From DAOVGZ01 sp964477815 (lineage in GTDB: Bacteria; Babelota; Babeliae; Babelales; Vermiphilaceae), in contig CAYZEO010000002.1 in assembly GCA_964477815.1 (NCBI GenBank), forward strand, positions 13,419 to 77,418: 64,000 nucleotides of DNA. Reading direction: 5' to 3'. The position numbers and the translations under genes were made by a program. Positions within the stretch are counted from its first letter, which is position 1. Every line of letters starts with the position of its first letter. Shown one piece after another: positions 54,171 to 62,738 of the stretch. The notes beneath the pieces were generated by a model. It was not told where the DNA came from and ran no database searches. It saw only the letters and a program-made list of their open reading frames with translations.

Positions 54171-54228
54171 AAAATAAAAAACCCAACATTACTGTTGAAC
54201 GTAACATTAATAAAAAGGAGTTGTTTTT

Positions 54229-56049
54229 ATGAATCGAGTTTTGAAGGGGTTGTTCTCACTCGGCTTTTTGTTGAGTACTGGAATGATTGTCGCACACTGT
54301 TGCTCAGACACAGGTGACTGTTGCTCACAAGATTGTGAAGCAATTTGCGGTGGAGGGTATCCATATTTTAGTATTCGTTCACAAAGTATTAACGCTGCAC
54401 GAGAACTGGTCGGCTGGCAAACATTTATTAATAGATTTGGAATGGAGGAGGCCTACGGCGCGTTCTCAATAACTGCAGAATTCACACGTTCTTTCCGACC
54501 ATGCAAACTGGCCGGATTTTTCTTTGGTGACGACATTCAAGATGGCAAGTTAACTATTTCAGGTAGCCGCAAGGGATCCCCGACCTACACCGCACGTGGT
54601 GAGCACGATTGGCTCGCTGATTATTTTGGTCTTTCTCCAGATTTTGAAAGCACAGTTAAATTTACACCACGTATTTCCAATTTTTTGGTAGACCTTAATT
54701 TTTATGTTGGTCTTGATAAATGGTGGAGAGGAGCATTCTTTAAAGTCCACGCACCAATTGTGTACACCCGCTGGGATTTGAATATGTGTGAAGAAGTAGT
54801 CACACGTGGAAGCCTTGGGTTTGATGAAGGCTACATGGACTCAGTTGCTGTTCCTTACACAGACTTGCCGATCAATTTTGCAACAGCAATGAAAGGTGTC
54901 ACCTGGGGTGACATGCAAGAAAAACTAAAATATGGAAAAATCAGCGACTGCAAAAAAACAATAATCAGACTTTCTGACATCGAAGTTGCCTTGGGCTGGA
55001 ACTTTATCAGAGAAGAAGGCGCTCACCTTGGTTTGATGGTACGCGCATCATTCCCAACCGGCAACAAACCATGCGCAGAATATCTTTTCGAACCAATTGT
55101 CGGTTCGGGTGGACACTTCATGCTCGGTGGTGGGCTGACAAGTCACGTGCGAATCTGGAAAAGTGATGACGAAGAAAGTGACTTCTGCGCTTACATGGAT
55201 GCAAACATTGGACACTATTTCAAGAAAAAACAATGGCGCTCATTTGATTTGAAAAACAAAAAGAACTCTCGCTACATGTTGGTTCAAGAAATGGGCACAC
55301 CGACTGCGAACCTGTATGCAGGAGATTCTGGTGAAGATGATCCAGCGCCCTCACACCAATACAAAGAAAACCTCTTTCCGCTTATCAACAAAACAACCTG
55401 CTGCACAGATGTCAACATCGCAGTCCAGGGAAACATGGTGGTGAAGCTCGCGTACACAAACGGGTGCTACAGCTGCGACGTTGGTTATGGTCTGTGGGCG
55501 CGAACGGGTGAAAAATTCAACCAAGAAGATTGCTGCAAAACATGTTGCCTTGAAGAGGAAAATAAGTATGCCCTTAAGGGAGATGCTCACATAATAGGCT
55601 TTGATGATACAAATAATAACCCTTATGGCCTCTCTGCGACAGAAAGCAAAGCCACAATTAATAGCGGAACAAACACACCAAACGGACAACCCTTTACAAC
55701 TTCATACATCGAAAATCCAAACATAGATAATCCATTGCTTGCATGGTCAGATAATAGCGATCTTCCTCATGAGTTGGAAACAACTATCGCTGGAGCCACT
55801 CAAACCCGTACCTCTTACCAACCAAAACTACTTGCCTGCGACGACTTGAATCTGTGCGATACACCTGCTGCGCTATCGCATAAATTCTTTGTGCATCTGA
55901 ACTACATGCGTGAAAAGAAAAAAGATTGTGACTGGACGCCGTTCTTGGGCTTTGGTGCCGAAGTTGAATTTTCGGGCCGCACACAAAATAAATACAGCGC
56001 GTTGTCCCAGTGGGGTGTGTGGATTAAAGGTGGCATCTCTTTTGAATAA
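54229..56049 (+). CDS. Cys-rich outer membrane beta-barrel protein, copy 2
   Basis: 606 residues, aligned over its length with copy 1: signal peptide, CCSDTGDCCSQDCEAICGG, then YFSIRSQSINAARELVGW. It keeps all inner blocks (LADYFGLSP, DIEVALGWNFI, FPTGNKP, LFEPIVGSG) and the CC pairs TTCCTDV and DCCKTCCLEEE. The most variable parts are short loops (around residues 115-125, 365-375 and 460-510), as expected for exposed loops. It ends GVWIKGGISFE. AAAAAGGAG precedes the ATG. It is followed after 29 bases by copy 3 with no terminator, so they are co-transcribed. Confidence 0.78.
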   Translation: MNRVLKGLFSLGFLLSTGMIVAHCCSDTGDCCSQDCEAICGGGYPYFSIRSQSINAARELVGWQTFINRFGMEEAYGAFSITAEFTRSFRPCKLAGFFFGDDIQDGKLTISGSRKGSPTYTARGEHDWLADYFGLSPDFESTVKFTPRISNFLVDLNFYVGLDKWWRGAFFKVHAPIVYTRWDLNMCEEVVTRGSLGFDEGYMDSVAVPYTDLPINFATAMKGVTWGDMQEKLKYGKISDCKKTIIRLSDIEVALGWNFIREEGAHLGLMVRASFPTGNKPCAEYLFEPIVGSGGHFMLGGGLTSHVRIWKSDDEESDFCAYMDANIGHYFKKKQWRSFDLKNKKNSRYMLVQEMGTPTANLYAGDSGEDDPAPSHQYKENLFPLINKTTCCTDVNIAVQGNMVVKLAYTNGCYSCDVGYGLWARTGEKFNQEDCCKTCCLEEENKYALKGDAHIIGFDDTNNNPYGLSATESKATINSGTNTPNGQPFTTSYIENPNIDNPLLAWSDNSDLPHELETTIAGATQTRTSYQPKLLACDDLNLCDTPAALSHKFFVHLNYMREKKKDCDWTPFLGFGAEVEFSGRTQNKYSALSQWGVWIKGGISFE

Positions 56050-56078
56050 CCGTTAAACAGTGAAAAGGAGCTGTTTTT

Positions 56079-57995
56079 ATGAATAAAATTGTAAAAGGTT
56101 TGATGACATTCGCTTTCTTGGTGAGTGCCGGGGCTTTAGAAGCAACCACGGTCAACTGCGGCAAGTGCTGCGTGGAAGAAACCTGTTGCGAAACAGTGTG
56201 CGGTGGACATCCGTTTTTCAGCATCAGATCGCAAAGTATCAACGCAGCGCGTGATCTTGTTGGCTGGCAAATGATGATCAACAAATTCGACGCTGATGGA
56301 TTTCACGGAGCATTCTCAATTACTCCTGAATACACCCGTTCTTTCCGACCTTGCAGAATTGCTGGATTTTTCTTTGGCGATGACATTCAAAATGGCGTAC
56401 TGACCATTTCTGGTAGCCGCAAGGGTACAACCAGAGTAGCTGGTGATCCAGAGGCTCGTGATAACACAAGCGCTGTCAAGCGTGGCGAACATGAATGGCT
56501 TGCAGACTACTTTGGTCTCCCTACAAACTTTGAATCGCGCGTGAAGTTCATCCCTCGTATTTCTAACTTCTTGGTTGACCTTGGTCTGTACATTGGTTTG
56601 GATGAAGGCTGGGAAGGCGGATTTTTCAAAATCCATGCACCACTTGTTTATACCAAGTGGGAACTGAACATGTGCGAAAGTGCCATCACAGAAAGTACCT
56701 TTGATTACTTCCGGGGTTACATGGATTCAATCGGTATAGATCGTTCTGAAATGCCTAAAGATTTCACCGCTGCAATGAAAGGTGTTACCTGGGGTGATAT
56801 GCAAGAGGCACTCAAGTACGGAAAAATCGCTGACTGTGGAGCACGGTCTCAAACAAAAGTCAGACTTTCTGATATCGAAGTTGCCTTGGGCTGGAACTTT
56901 GTCCGCGATGAAGATTATCATTTTGGACTTATGGTTCGTGCATCGTTCCCAACCGGCAATAAACCAACCGCAGAATATCTGTTTGAACCGATTGTCGGTT
57001 CTGGCGGACACTGGATGCTTGGTGCCGGTATGACTGCACACATGAATCTCTGGAGACGGGAAGACATGGACAGCGCCATCGACATTTATGTTGATACAAA
57101 CGTTGGTCACTACTTCAAAACAAAACAGTGGCGCTCGTTTGACTTGAAAGACAAAAAAAACAGTCGCTACATGCTGATTCAAGAAATGGGCACACCAGTT
57201 GAAAATCTCTATGCTGGAACAGACTATGATGAAAACAAAATCCCCGCTTATCAATACCAAGAAAGATTGTTCCCACTTATCAATAAAACAACCTGTTGCA
57301 CCGATGTCAGCATTGCCATGCAAGGTGATTTTGCAATCAAGGTTGCATACTACTGCGAAGGGTTTAGCCTCGATGTTGGTTACAACCTTTGGGGACGCAG
57401 CGGAGAAAAATTCAACGAAGATTGTTGCACAGACTGCTGTCTGGCAGAAAGCAAATATGCTCTCAAGGGTGATACATTTGTAATCGGATTTGTTGCAGCC
57501 GACGCTGATGCTGATGGTGTTGGAACTCCTAGTCCCCTTCGAAACGCCCCAGTCCCTCTTTCTGGAACCCAAAGCGAAGCAACCATTAACAGTGGAAAAA
57601 ACACACCTTCGGGAGAACTATTCGTTCCAGCCCACTATGCAAATCCAGGAGTTGACAACAAACAACTTGCGTGGTTAGACAATAATGTTAATGAAAAGAA
57701 TACAATAATGGATGATCATAACCTTGACCATGATGAAGACTATCACACAAACACCTCCCTTGAACCAAAACTACTTTCGTGCGACGACATCAACATGTGC
57801 AAAACTCCAAGTGCACTTTCGCACAAAATATTCTTCAACATGAGTTATGCTTGGGACGGAAACAAAGAAAAAGATGATTGGATTCCGTTCTTTGGAATTG
57901 GCGGCGAGATTGAGTTCTCCGGTGAATCGGATGACACCTACAGCGCGGTTTCGCAGTGGGGTATCTGGATTAAAGGTGGCATGTCGTTTGATTAA
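56079..57995 (+). CDS. Cys-rich outer membrane beta-barrel protein, copy 3
   Basis: 638 residues, the longest of the family. The signal peptide ends near ALEA, then comes a shorter Cys cluster (NCGKCCVEETCCETVCGG) and YFSI-equivalent FFSIRSQSINAARDLVGW. Shared blocks follow as in copies 1 and 2. The loop around 115-135 is longer (PEARDNTSAV), and the late variable region is Asp/Asn-rich. It ends GIWIKGGMSFD. AAAAGGAG precedes the ATG. A terminator follows. Confidence 0.78.
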   Translation: MNKIVKGLMTFAFLVSAGALEATTVNCGKCCVEETCCETVCGGHPFFSIRSQSINAARDLVGWQMMINKFDADGFHGAFSITPEYTRSFRPCRIAGFFFGDDIQNGVLTISGSRKGTTRVAGDPEARDNTSAVKRGEHEWLADYFGLPTNFESRVKFIPRISNFLVDLGLYIGLDEGWEGGFFKIHAPLVYTKWELNMCESAITESTFDYFRGYMDSIGIDRSEMPKDFTAAMKGVTWGDMQEALKYGKIADCGARSQTKVRLSDIEVALGWNFVRDEDYHFGLMVRASFPTGNKPTAEYLFEPIVGSGGHWMLGAGMTAHMNLWRREDMDSAIDIYVDTNVGHYFKTKQWRSFDLKDKKNSRYMLIQEMGTPVENLYAGTDYDENKIPAYQYQERLFPLINKTTCCTDVSIAMQGDFAIKVAYYCEGFSLDVGYNLWGRSGEKFNEDCCTDCCLAESKYALKGDTFVIGFVAADADADGVGTPSPLRNAPVPLSGTQSEATINSGKNTPSGELFVPAHYANPGVDNKQLAWLDNNVNEKNTIMDDHNLDHDEDYHTNTSLEPKLLSCDDINMCKTPSALSHKIFFNMSYAWDGNKEKDDWIPFFGIGGEIEFSGESDDTYSAVSQWGIWIKGGMSFD

Positions 57996-58017
57996 AATAT
58001 AAAAACATCAAAAAACA

Positions 58018-58052
58018 AAAAAGGCCCTGGGAATTATCCCGGGGCTTTTCCT
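58018..58052 (+). terminator. Terminator after outer membrane protein 3
   Basis: AAAAGGCCCTGGGA pairs with TCCCGGGGCTTTT with a single bulged G and a 4-base loop, then T-rich sequence. REP-like remnants follow at about 58058-58118 (CTACGGCG, GCTACTCAGG). Confidence 0.75.
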
Positions 58053-58182
58053 TCGGTACGCTTCCTTTTTCGCCTTGAGGAGCTACGGCGAATAAGTCGC
58101 TACTCAGGATAAATTTTTACTCCAGCGAAAACATTTAAAAATTATTTTTACAGGACAGGGGTGAATTTTTATATTTCTCAAC

Positions 58183-58211
58183 TTGCAGGCTGATATCAAA
58201 TATGATATTCT
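58183..58211 (+). promoter_or_regulatory. hicAB promoter with internal operator-like repeat
   Basis: TTGCAG (58183-58188), 17 bases, TATTCT (58206-58211). The perfect inverted repeat ATATCA-AATA-TGATAT (58193-58208) sits between the boxes, a suitable place for HicB autorepression. Confidence 0.6.
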
Positions 58212-58253
58212 TTTACCATTAAATACTACCGATATTCGAAGTTGGGGTAAAAA

Positions 58254-58493
58254 ATGGGCACACTAGATAAACTTATTCAAAAAATTCTAAACGGGAAAAA
58301 AATATCATACAAAGAAGCCGAAAGAATATTACTCTCACTGGACTTCAAGGTTAAGGTAACGGGGTCCCACCATGTTTTTAGAAAGGCGAGAACTAAATAC
58401 AACATATCACTAAAAAAAAGAAAACAACTACTGCCGTATCAGATTAAAATGTTAAGAGGAATGTTAATAAGTCATGGATATAAAGATGAATAA
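58254..58493 (+). CDS. hicA: HicA-type mRNA interferase toxin
   Basis: The 79-residue basic protein has the HicA dsRBD-like pattern: SYKEAERILLSLDFKVKVTGSHHVFRKA with the catalytic His in GSHHVF, then YNISLKKRKQLLPYQIKMLRGML. HicA cleaves mRNA when not bound by HicB. It overlaps the next gene by 20 bases. Toxin-first order is usual for hicAB. Confidence 0.85.
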   Translation: MGTLDKLIQKILNGKKISYKEAERILLSLDFKVKVTGSHHVFRKARTKYNISLKKRKQLLPYQIKMLRGMLISHGYKDE

Positions 58494-58860
58494 AAAAAAA
58501 CTGGATTACTACCTTAACCTTCCATGGACCTATACAATCGAAACAGAAAAAGAAAATGGCGAAACTCTTTATGTTGTTTGTGTCAATGAACTTCCTGGCA
58601 TTTGCACCGATGATACAACATTAGACGGCGCGATGGTTCTTATAAAAGAAGCTATGACTGCAGCATTTCAATTGTATTTAGAAAATGGAGAAGAAATACC
58701 TGAACCAATTGATAAAGATCAGTTCAAAGGAAACATTGCCTACCGAACAAACAGCGAACGTCACTACCTTATCGCTCGTGCTGCTCAAAGAAAAGCATCT
58801 TCACTCAGTAAAATAATCGACGAGTGTATCGACATGTCACTCAAAAAAAATAAGCAATAA
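58474..58860 (+). CDS. hicB: HicB-type antitoxin
   Basis: The 128-residue protein has the HicB partial RNase H-like fold (TYTIETEKENGETLYVVCVNELPGICTDDTTLDGAMVLIKEAMTAAFQLYLENGEEIPEP) and a C-terminal ribbon-helix-helix-like segment (HYLIARAAQRKASSLSKIIDECI). Either ATG 58474 or 58486 may be the start, and both overlap hicA, so coupling is likely. It forms a toxin-antitoxin pair with the upstream gene. Confidence 0.85.
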   Translation: MDIKMNKKKLDYYLNLPWTYTIETEKENGETLYVVCVNELPGICTDDTTLDGAMVLIKEAMTAAFQLYLENGEEIPEPIDKDQFKGNIAYRTNSERHYLIARAAQRKASSLSKIIDECIDMSLKKNKQ

Positions 58861-58908
58861 CACTTTCAAAAAAAAATATAAAAAATGAGGTAAAAATTTA
58901 ATCTAAAT

Positions 58909-58988
58909 GGTTCAATACCCTTCGACAAGCTCAGGCAGGCACCCCGATCACCCCGAGTTTTTCTTTGGATAATATCGAGGAACACAAA
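58909..58988 (+). repeat. REP-like element, single copy
   Basis: It contains CTTCGACAAGCTCAGG, CACCCCGATCACCCCGAG and AATATCGAGG, the same blocks as the tandem array at 60261-60600. It lies in a 217-base non-coding stretch between hicB and the DUF5674 gene. Confidence 0.75.
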
Positions 58989-59077
58989 AGGGAAAGAGAA
59001 AAACCCGTCCAATACCCTTCACTCATTTTTATGATAAACTATCACTTTGATTTTTAATCATAAAGCAAAGGTTAATC

Positions 59078-59422
59078 ATGCAGATTGTACAAACAAATAT
59101 TTCACTCGAAGAACTAAAAAAAATGTCTGAAAAAATGCACCGAAAATTGGTTAAAGCAGTGGTCGATATTGAAAAAAATATCATGGTAGTTGACGCTGAT
59201 CTCCATGCGGATCAAGAAACTTTATTATTGGAAAATGGATCTGATCAGAAAAATTTGTGGGGAATTAATTTATACCCTTCAAAACACGGCACAGAAAATT
59301 GGATAGAATTTGACTCTATGATCAATCTCAGGCCATCATGGGGAAATGCAAGTCGCGGAGTTAATAATCCTGGAATTCAAAAAAAAATAAGAGAAATTGT
59401 TAATACATTGGTAAAAAAATGA
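59078..59422 (+). CDS. DUF5674 family protein
   Basis: The 114-residue sequence has the family pattern: ISLEELKKMSEKMHRKLVKAVVDIEK, ADLHADQETLLLENGSDQKNLWGINLYP, then WIEFDSMINLRPSWGNASRGV and KKIREIVNTLV. The function is unknown. It overlaps the next gene by four bases (ATGA). The pair is typical of accessory regions in candidate-phylum genomes and may be a toxin-antitoxin-like module; that is a guess. Confidence 0.8.
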   Translation: MQIVQTNISLEELKKMSEKMHRKLVKAVVDIEKNIMVVDADLHADQETLLLENGSDQKNLWGINLYPSKHGTENWIEFDSMINLRPSWGNASRGVNNPGIQKKIREIVNTLVKK

Positions 59423-59754
59423 TTATTCATAAAGATCTGGCTTCCGGCCGCTGGTTTAAACTTTCTCTTGTTGAGCAACTTGCAAATGTAGGAGTTGATA
59501 TTGAAAGAACAATAAAATGGAGAAATAAGGGTGAGCTCGAAATGAGCAAAAAATCCTTTGAATGTGCTCTTGAATTGATTGATTTAACTATTGCCGATCC
59601 TAAAAACAGAAAACGACTCAAAGAGGTTGTACGGGCTCGGGAGATGCTTGTTGATCATTTTGTGTATGACAATGAATACAACACGACCGATAAAGAGTGG
59701 CAGGACTATTTTTTCCAATTTAATTACATGGCCGCACTCAGAAAAGGGAAATAA
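59419..59754 (+). CDS. Conserved hypothetical partner of DUF5674
   Basis: The 111-residue protein (SGRWFKLSLVEQLANVGVDIERTIKWRNKGELE, then FECALELIDLTIADPKNRKRLKEVVRAREML) is helical and soluble. I know this type of sequence as a conserved neighbour of DUF5674 but not its function. Four-base overlap with the upstream gene indicates one operon. Confidence 0.7.
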   Translation: MIIHKDLASGRWFKLSLVEQLANVGVDIERTIKWRNKGELEMSKKSFECALELIDLTIADPKNRKRLKEVVRAREMLVDHFVYDNEYNTTDKEWQDYFFQFNYMAALRKGK

Positions 59755-59777
59755 AATATTTCCAAGATCAAATAAAC

Positions 59778-59866
59778 TTACAAGTTCACATCAAAAATAA
59801 AATGTTTCCTCCCCCGTTCGTGGTGAGTTTTTTTCTGAGTTTGCGAAGAAAAAAGTATCGAACCAT
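59778..59866 (+). repeat. REP-associated direct repeat, left copy
   Basis: About 89 bases (ACTTACAAGTTCACATC..., CCCCCGTTCGTGGTGAG, ...GTATCGAACCAT) recur nearly identically at 60659-60752. Its blocks CCGTTCGTGGTGAG and TCGAACCAT are the classical halves of a widespread bacterial REP sequence. Confidence 0.85.
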
Positions 59867-59906
59867 ATTGATTGAATGGTTCCTTATAATTTTGATTGGA
59901 TATTCA

Positions 59907-60206
59907 ATGAAACCCTTTTATGTTTATATTTTAAAATGTAGTGATGGCTCATATTATACTGGTCATACAGATAATATTGACCAAAGAATAGATGAACATC
60001 ATAGGGGGCAAGGCTGCAGTTATACTGCAAAGAGACGCCCGTTTGAAGTTGTATTTGTAGGAGAGGTTTCAGAGAGGGCCGAGGCAATAAGTGCCGAAAT
60101 TCAAATTAAAAAGTGGTCACGCAAAAAAAAAGAGGCTCTTATCAATGGTGATTGGGAGGGACTAAGAAAATTGGCAAAGAAAAATTTTAAGGGAAAACAA
60201 AATTAG
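59907..60206 (+). CDS. GIY-YIG nuclease family protein
   Basis: The 99-residue single-domain protein has the motifs YVYILKCSDGSYYTGHT (GIY-YIG equivalents), the catalytic-type Arg in DQRIDEHH and Glu in SERAEAISAEIQIKKWSRKKKEALING. These small stand-alone nucleases (YhbQ/UPF0213-like) are common and of poorly known role. I chose the ATG at 59907; the longer frame starts inside the repeat. It lies exactly between inverted REP-like sequences. Confidence 0.88.
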   Translation: MKPFYVYILKCSDGSYYTGHTDNIDQRIDEHHRGQGCSYTAKRRPFEVVFVGEVSERAEAISAEIQIKKWSRKKKEALINGDWEGLRKLAKKNFKGKQN

Positions 60207-60271
60207 AATGGTTCGATACATCCCTCGATACGCCACTACGTGGCTACTCAGGACACTCACCACGAACGGGG
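60207..60271 (-). repeat. REP-like sequence in inverted orientation
   Basis: ATGGTTCGATAC (60208) and ACTCACCACGAACGGGGG (about 60254-60271) are reverse complements of blocks in 59778-59866, so the GIY-YIG gene is bracketed by an inverted repeat. Confidence 0.8.
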
Positions 60272-60600
60272 GGGAAGGTTCTTCTGCAAGCTCAGGGCAA
60301 ACATCCCGATCATCCCGAGTTTTCCTTGGAAAATATCGAGGGGCACGAACGGGGGGGAAGGTTCTTCTGCAAGCTCAGGGCAGGCACCCCGATCATCCCG
60401 AGTTTTTCTCTGAAAAATATCGAGGGGCACGAACGGGGGGAGGATTCTTCGACAAGCTCAGGGCAAACATCCTGATCGTCCCGAGTTTTCCTTGGAAAAT
60501 ATCGAGGGGCACGAACGGGGGGAGGATTCTTCGACAAGCTCAGGGCAGGCACCCCGATCATCCCGAGTTTTCCTTGGAAAATATCGAGGGGCACAAACGG
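60261..60600 (+). repeat. Tandem REP-like array, four 82-84-bp units
   Basis: Units start at 60261, 60344, 60428 and 60510 with CACGAACGGGGGG, then (CTTCTGC or TTCGACA)AGCTCAGGGCA, CATCCCGAT or equivalent, CCCGAG, TTTTCC and AATATCGAGGGG. A partial fifth start is at 60592. Units are 90% or so alike by eye and have no unique spacers, so this is not CRISPR. Confidence 0.9.
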
Positions 60601-60658
60601 AATAGAAAAATCTATTATTTTTTGAGCATACTTTAACAAAAAACCAATTTTCGGATAG

Positions 60659-60752
60659 ACTTACAAGTTCACATCAAAAATAAAATGTTCCCCTCCCCCG
60701 TTCGTGGTGAGTGTTTTTACTGAGTTTGCGAAGTAAAAAAGTATCGAACCAT
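60659..60752 (+). repeat. REP-associated direct repeat, right copy
   Basis: This is the second copy of the 59778-59866 repeat, with a few substitutions and small insertions, ending TATCGAACCAT. Confidence 0.85.
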
Positions 60753-60822
60753 TGTTCTGTCCAACCACAAAAAAGTATTATAAATCAGGATGAATATTTG
60801 ACACAGTCCAAAGGGGGGACTC

Positions 60823-62388
60823 ATGAAGGGAACAATCAAAAAAATCGCTCTACTTGCACTTGTTTTCAATTCACACTGCACATTCTCGCAAGAACTACAC
60901 GAACTGTACGGCATATCTTTTTTCTCTCCACGCTCATTCAACACAAACGTAGCACGACAGATGGTTGGCATACATCCTTACATCAACAGAACTGACGCTA
61001 AAAAATGCTACGGAGTTTTTTCTGCAACACCTGAATATTTGCACTCATACAAAACACGTCGAGTTGCAGAAGTTTTTTTTGGTACAGACACACTCCGCTT
61101 TTCCGGAAGCTTAGTTAACTCTCGATCGGAAGATGACATTCTTGCAGATTATTTTGGAATGTCACCAACCTTTGACAGTTTGATGACAGTAGATCCGAAA
61201 GTGCGAACTTTTTTAATCGATTTTGATCTGTACGTTGGATTTGACGGCTTTTGCCCCGGTCTTTATATTCGCGCACACGCACCTGCAGCATGGACTCAGT
61301 GGCAACTAAAACTATGCGAAGATATCACCAACAACGGAGCAGACACGCAATATCCTGCAGACTACATGGCAGCAGCGGCAATTAACGCTCCAGCACAAAG
61401 TGCGATTGTTCCATTTCGCGGTATGACAACTTACGGCCATGTAACAGAAGGAATGAAATACGGTAAAATCGACGGGTGCCAGGATCAAGGAAAACTTGCA
61501 GACTTTCAATTTGCTGTTGGTTATAATTTTATCCGCAGGGAACGGGGACACTTTGGAGCAAATCTTTTCTTTGTTGCACCAACCGGAACAAGACCAACAA
61601 GTGAATATCTCTTTGAACCAATTGTTGGTAACGGCAGACACTGGGAACTGGGAATTGGGCTAACTGGCGGTATTTTGTTGTGGGAAAAAGATGGAGATAA
61701 AACAATTTCTGCCAAAGTTGATGTGGACTTTACGCACCTGTTTAAATCGTGCCAACATCGCTCATTCGATTTTACAAAAAATGGTTTTGGAAGTCGTTTT
61801 ATTTTGTTAAAAGAATTTGATTCTGCAGGAGCGTACACAGGAACGTGTTTGCCAGCAATCAACAAAACCACCCTACCGTGTAATGTTTGGGTCTCATTTC
61901 AGATGGACGCCGCACTTTTAATTTCTTACCATAGCAAACATTGGACGATCGACCTTGGTTATAATGGCTGGATTCGCAGTAGAGAAAAAATATGCATCAC
62001 CGGAGAAATTGAAGCAAATAAATATTCACTCAAGGGAATTCAAAACGTAACCGGAGCAGGCGCAAACAATACACAAAGCACTGCAAAACTGCATGGTAAC
62101 GAACTTGACGCTGTAGTTCAAGCTCAGGTTGCAGATAATCCTTCACCAGTCTTTATCAAAACATCCGACCTTGATTTGTGTTCAGCTACTATGCCACGTT
62201 CTATTTCTCATAAATTTTTCTGGAACATCAGTTATGCATGGGATACCGATGACAACCGATGGACCATACCATTTCTTGGCATCGGTGGTGAAGTTGAATT
62301 TGAAGGTGTGAACATCTGCCGAGTGGAACCGAATAAAAACACAATGTCCACCTTCGGCTTCTGGCTCAAAGGTGGATTGGTGTTTTGA
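60823..62388 (+). CDS. Divergent outer membrane beta-barrel protein, copy 4
   Basis: 521 residues, clearly the same family as the three tandem copies but divergent and without the N-terminal Cys pairs. A signal peptide is followed by FFSPRSFNTNVARQMVGIHPYINR, ILADYFGMSPTF, FLIDFDLYVGFDGF, VAPTGTRPTSEYLFEPIVGNG, NKTTLPCNVWVSFQMD and the final barrel blocks IPFLGIGGEVEFEG and FGFWLKGGLVF, ending in Phe. GGGGGGAC lies before the ATG. It sits apart, after the REP array, with no terminator that I can identify. Confidence 0.75.
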   Translation: MKGTIKKIALLALVFNSHCTFSQELHELYGISFFSPRSFNTNVARQMVGIHPYINRTDAKKCYGVFSATPEYLHSYKTRRVAEVFFGTDTLRFSGSLVNSRSEDDILADYFGMSPTFDSLMTVDPKVRTFLIDFDLYVGFDGFCPGLYIRAHAPAAWTQWQLKLCEDITNNGADTQYPADYMAAAAINAPAQSAIVPFRGMTTYGHVTEGMKYGKIDGCQDQGKLADFQFAVGYNFIRRERGHFGANLFFVAPTGTRPTSEYLFEPIVGNGRHWELGIGLTGGILLWEKDGDKTISAKVDVDFTHLFKSCQHRSFDFTKNGFGSRFILLKEFDSAGAYTGTCLPAINKTTLPCNVWVSFQMDAALLISYHSKHWTIDLGYNGWIRSREKICITGEIEANKYSLKGIQNVTGAGANNTQSTAKLHGNELDAVVQAQVADNPSPVFIKTSDLDLCSATMPRSISHKFFWNISYAWDTDDNRWTIPFLGIGGEVEFEGVNICRVEPNKNTMSTFGFWLKGGLVF

Positions 62389-62417
62389 AAAAATTTCTCC
62401 TATTCATCATTCATCTC

Positions 62418-62446
62418 TTGTCTAAGATACCACTTTCTGGTATCAT
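62418..62446 (+). promoter_or_regulatory. Second hicAB promoter with internal operator-like repeat
   Basis: TTGTCT (62418-62423), 17 bases, TATCAT (62441-62446). The perfect inverted repeat GATACCA-CTTTC-TGGTATC (62426-62444) lies between the boxes and over the -10 box. Confidence 0.65.
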
Positions 62447-62474
62447 TTGACCTAAATAATTAAGAGGTATAAAG

Positions 62475-62738
62475 ATGAAGAAAAAACATCTTAAAACACT
62501 AGAATCTATATTCAAAATACCGGTTCAATCAAACGTCAAATGGTCAGACGTAGAAAGTTTATTAGTAACACTAGGTGCCGAAATAAGCGAAGGAAACGGC
62601 TCCAGAATAAGAATTGTATTGAATGGAGTAAAGGCAGTTTTTCACAGACCTCATCCTCGTAAAGAAACTGACAAGGGAGCTTTAGTTTCAATGCGTAGAT
62701 TCTTAACAAATGCAGGAGTACAGCATGATGAAATATAA
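62475..62738 (+). CDS. hicA: HicA-type toxin, second module
   Basis: The 87-residue protein has the second common HicA pattern: VKWSDVESLLVTLGAEISEGNGSRIRIVLNGVKAVFHRPHPRKETDKGALVSMRRFLTNAG, with the catalytic-type His in FHRPHP. It is unlike the copy at 58254, so this is an independent acquisition. It overlaps the antitoxin start by 14 bases. Confidence 0.85.
   Translation: MKKKHLKTLESIFKIPVQSNVKWSDVESLLVTLGAEISEGNGSRIRIVLNGVKAVFHRPHPRKETDKGALVSMRRFLTNAGVQHDEI

Noticed and set aside
60261..60600. Array resembling CRISPR
   Set aside because: Units are 82-84 bp and similar over their whole length, with no unique spacers and no cas genes.
60208..60636. 142-codon plus-strand ORF and its reverse-strand counterpart
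   Set aside because: Both are translations of the REP-like tandem array; no ribosome binding site and no protein-like composition outside the repeats.
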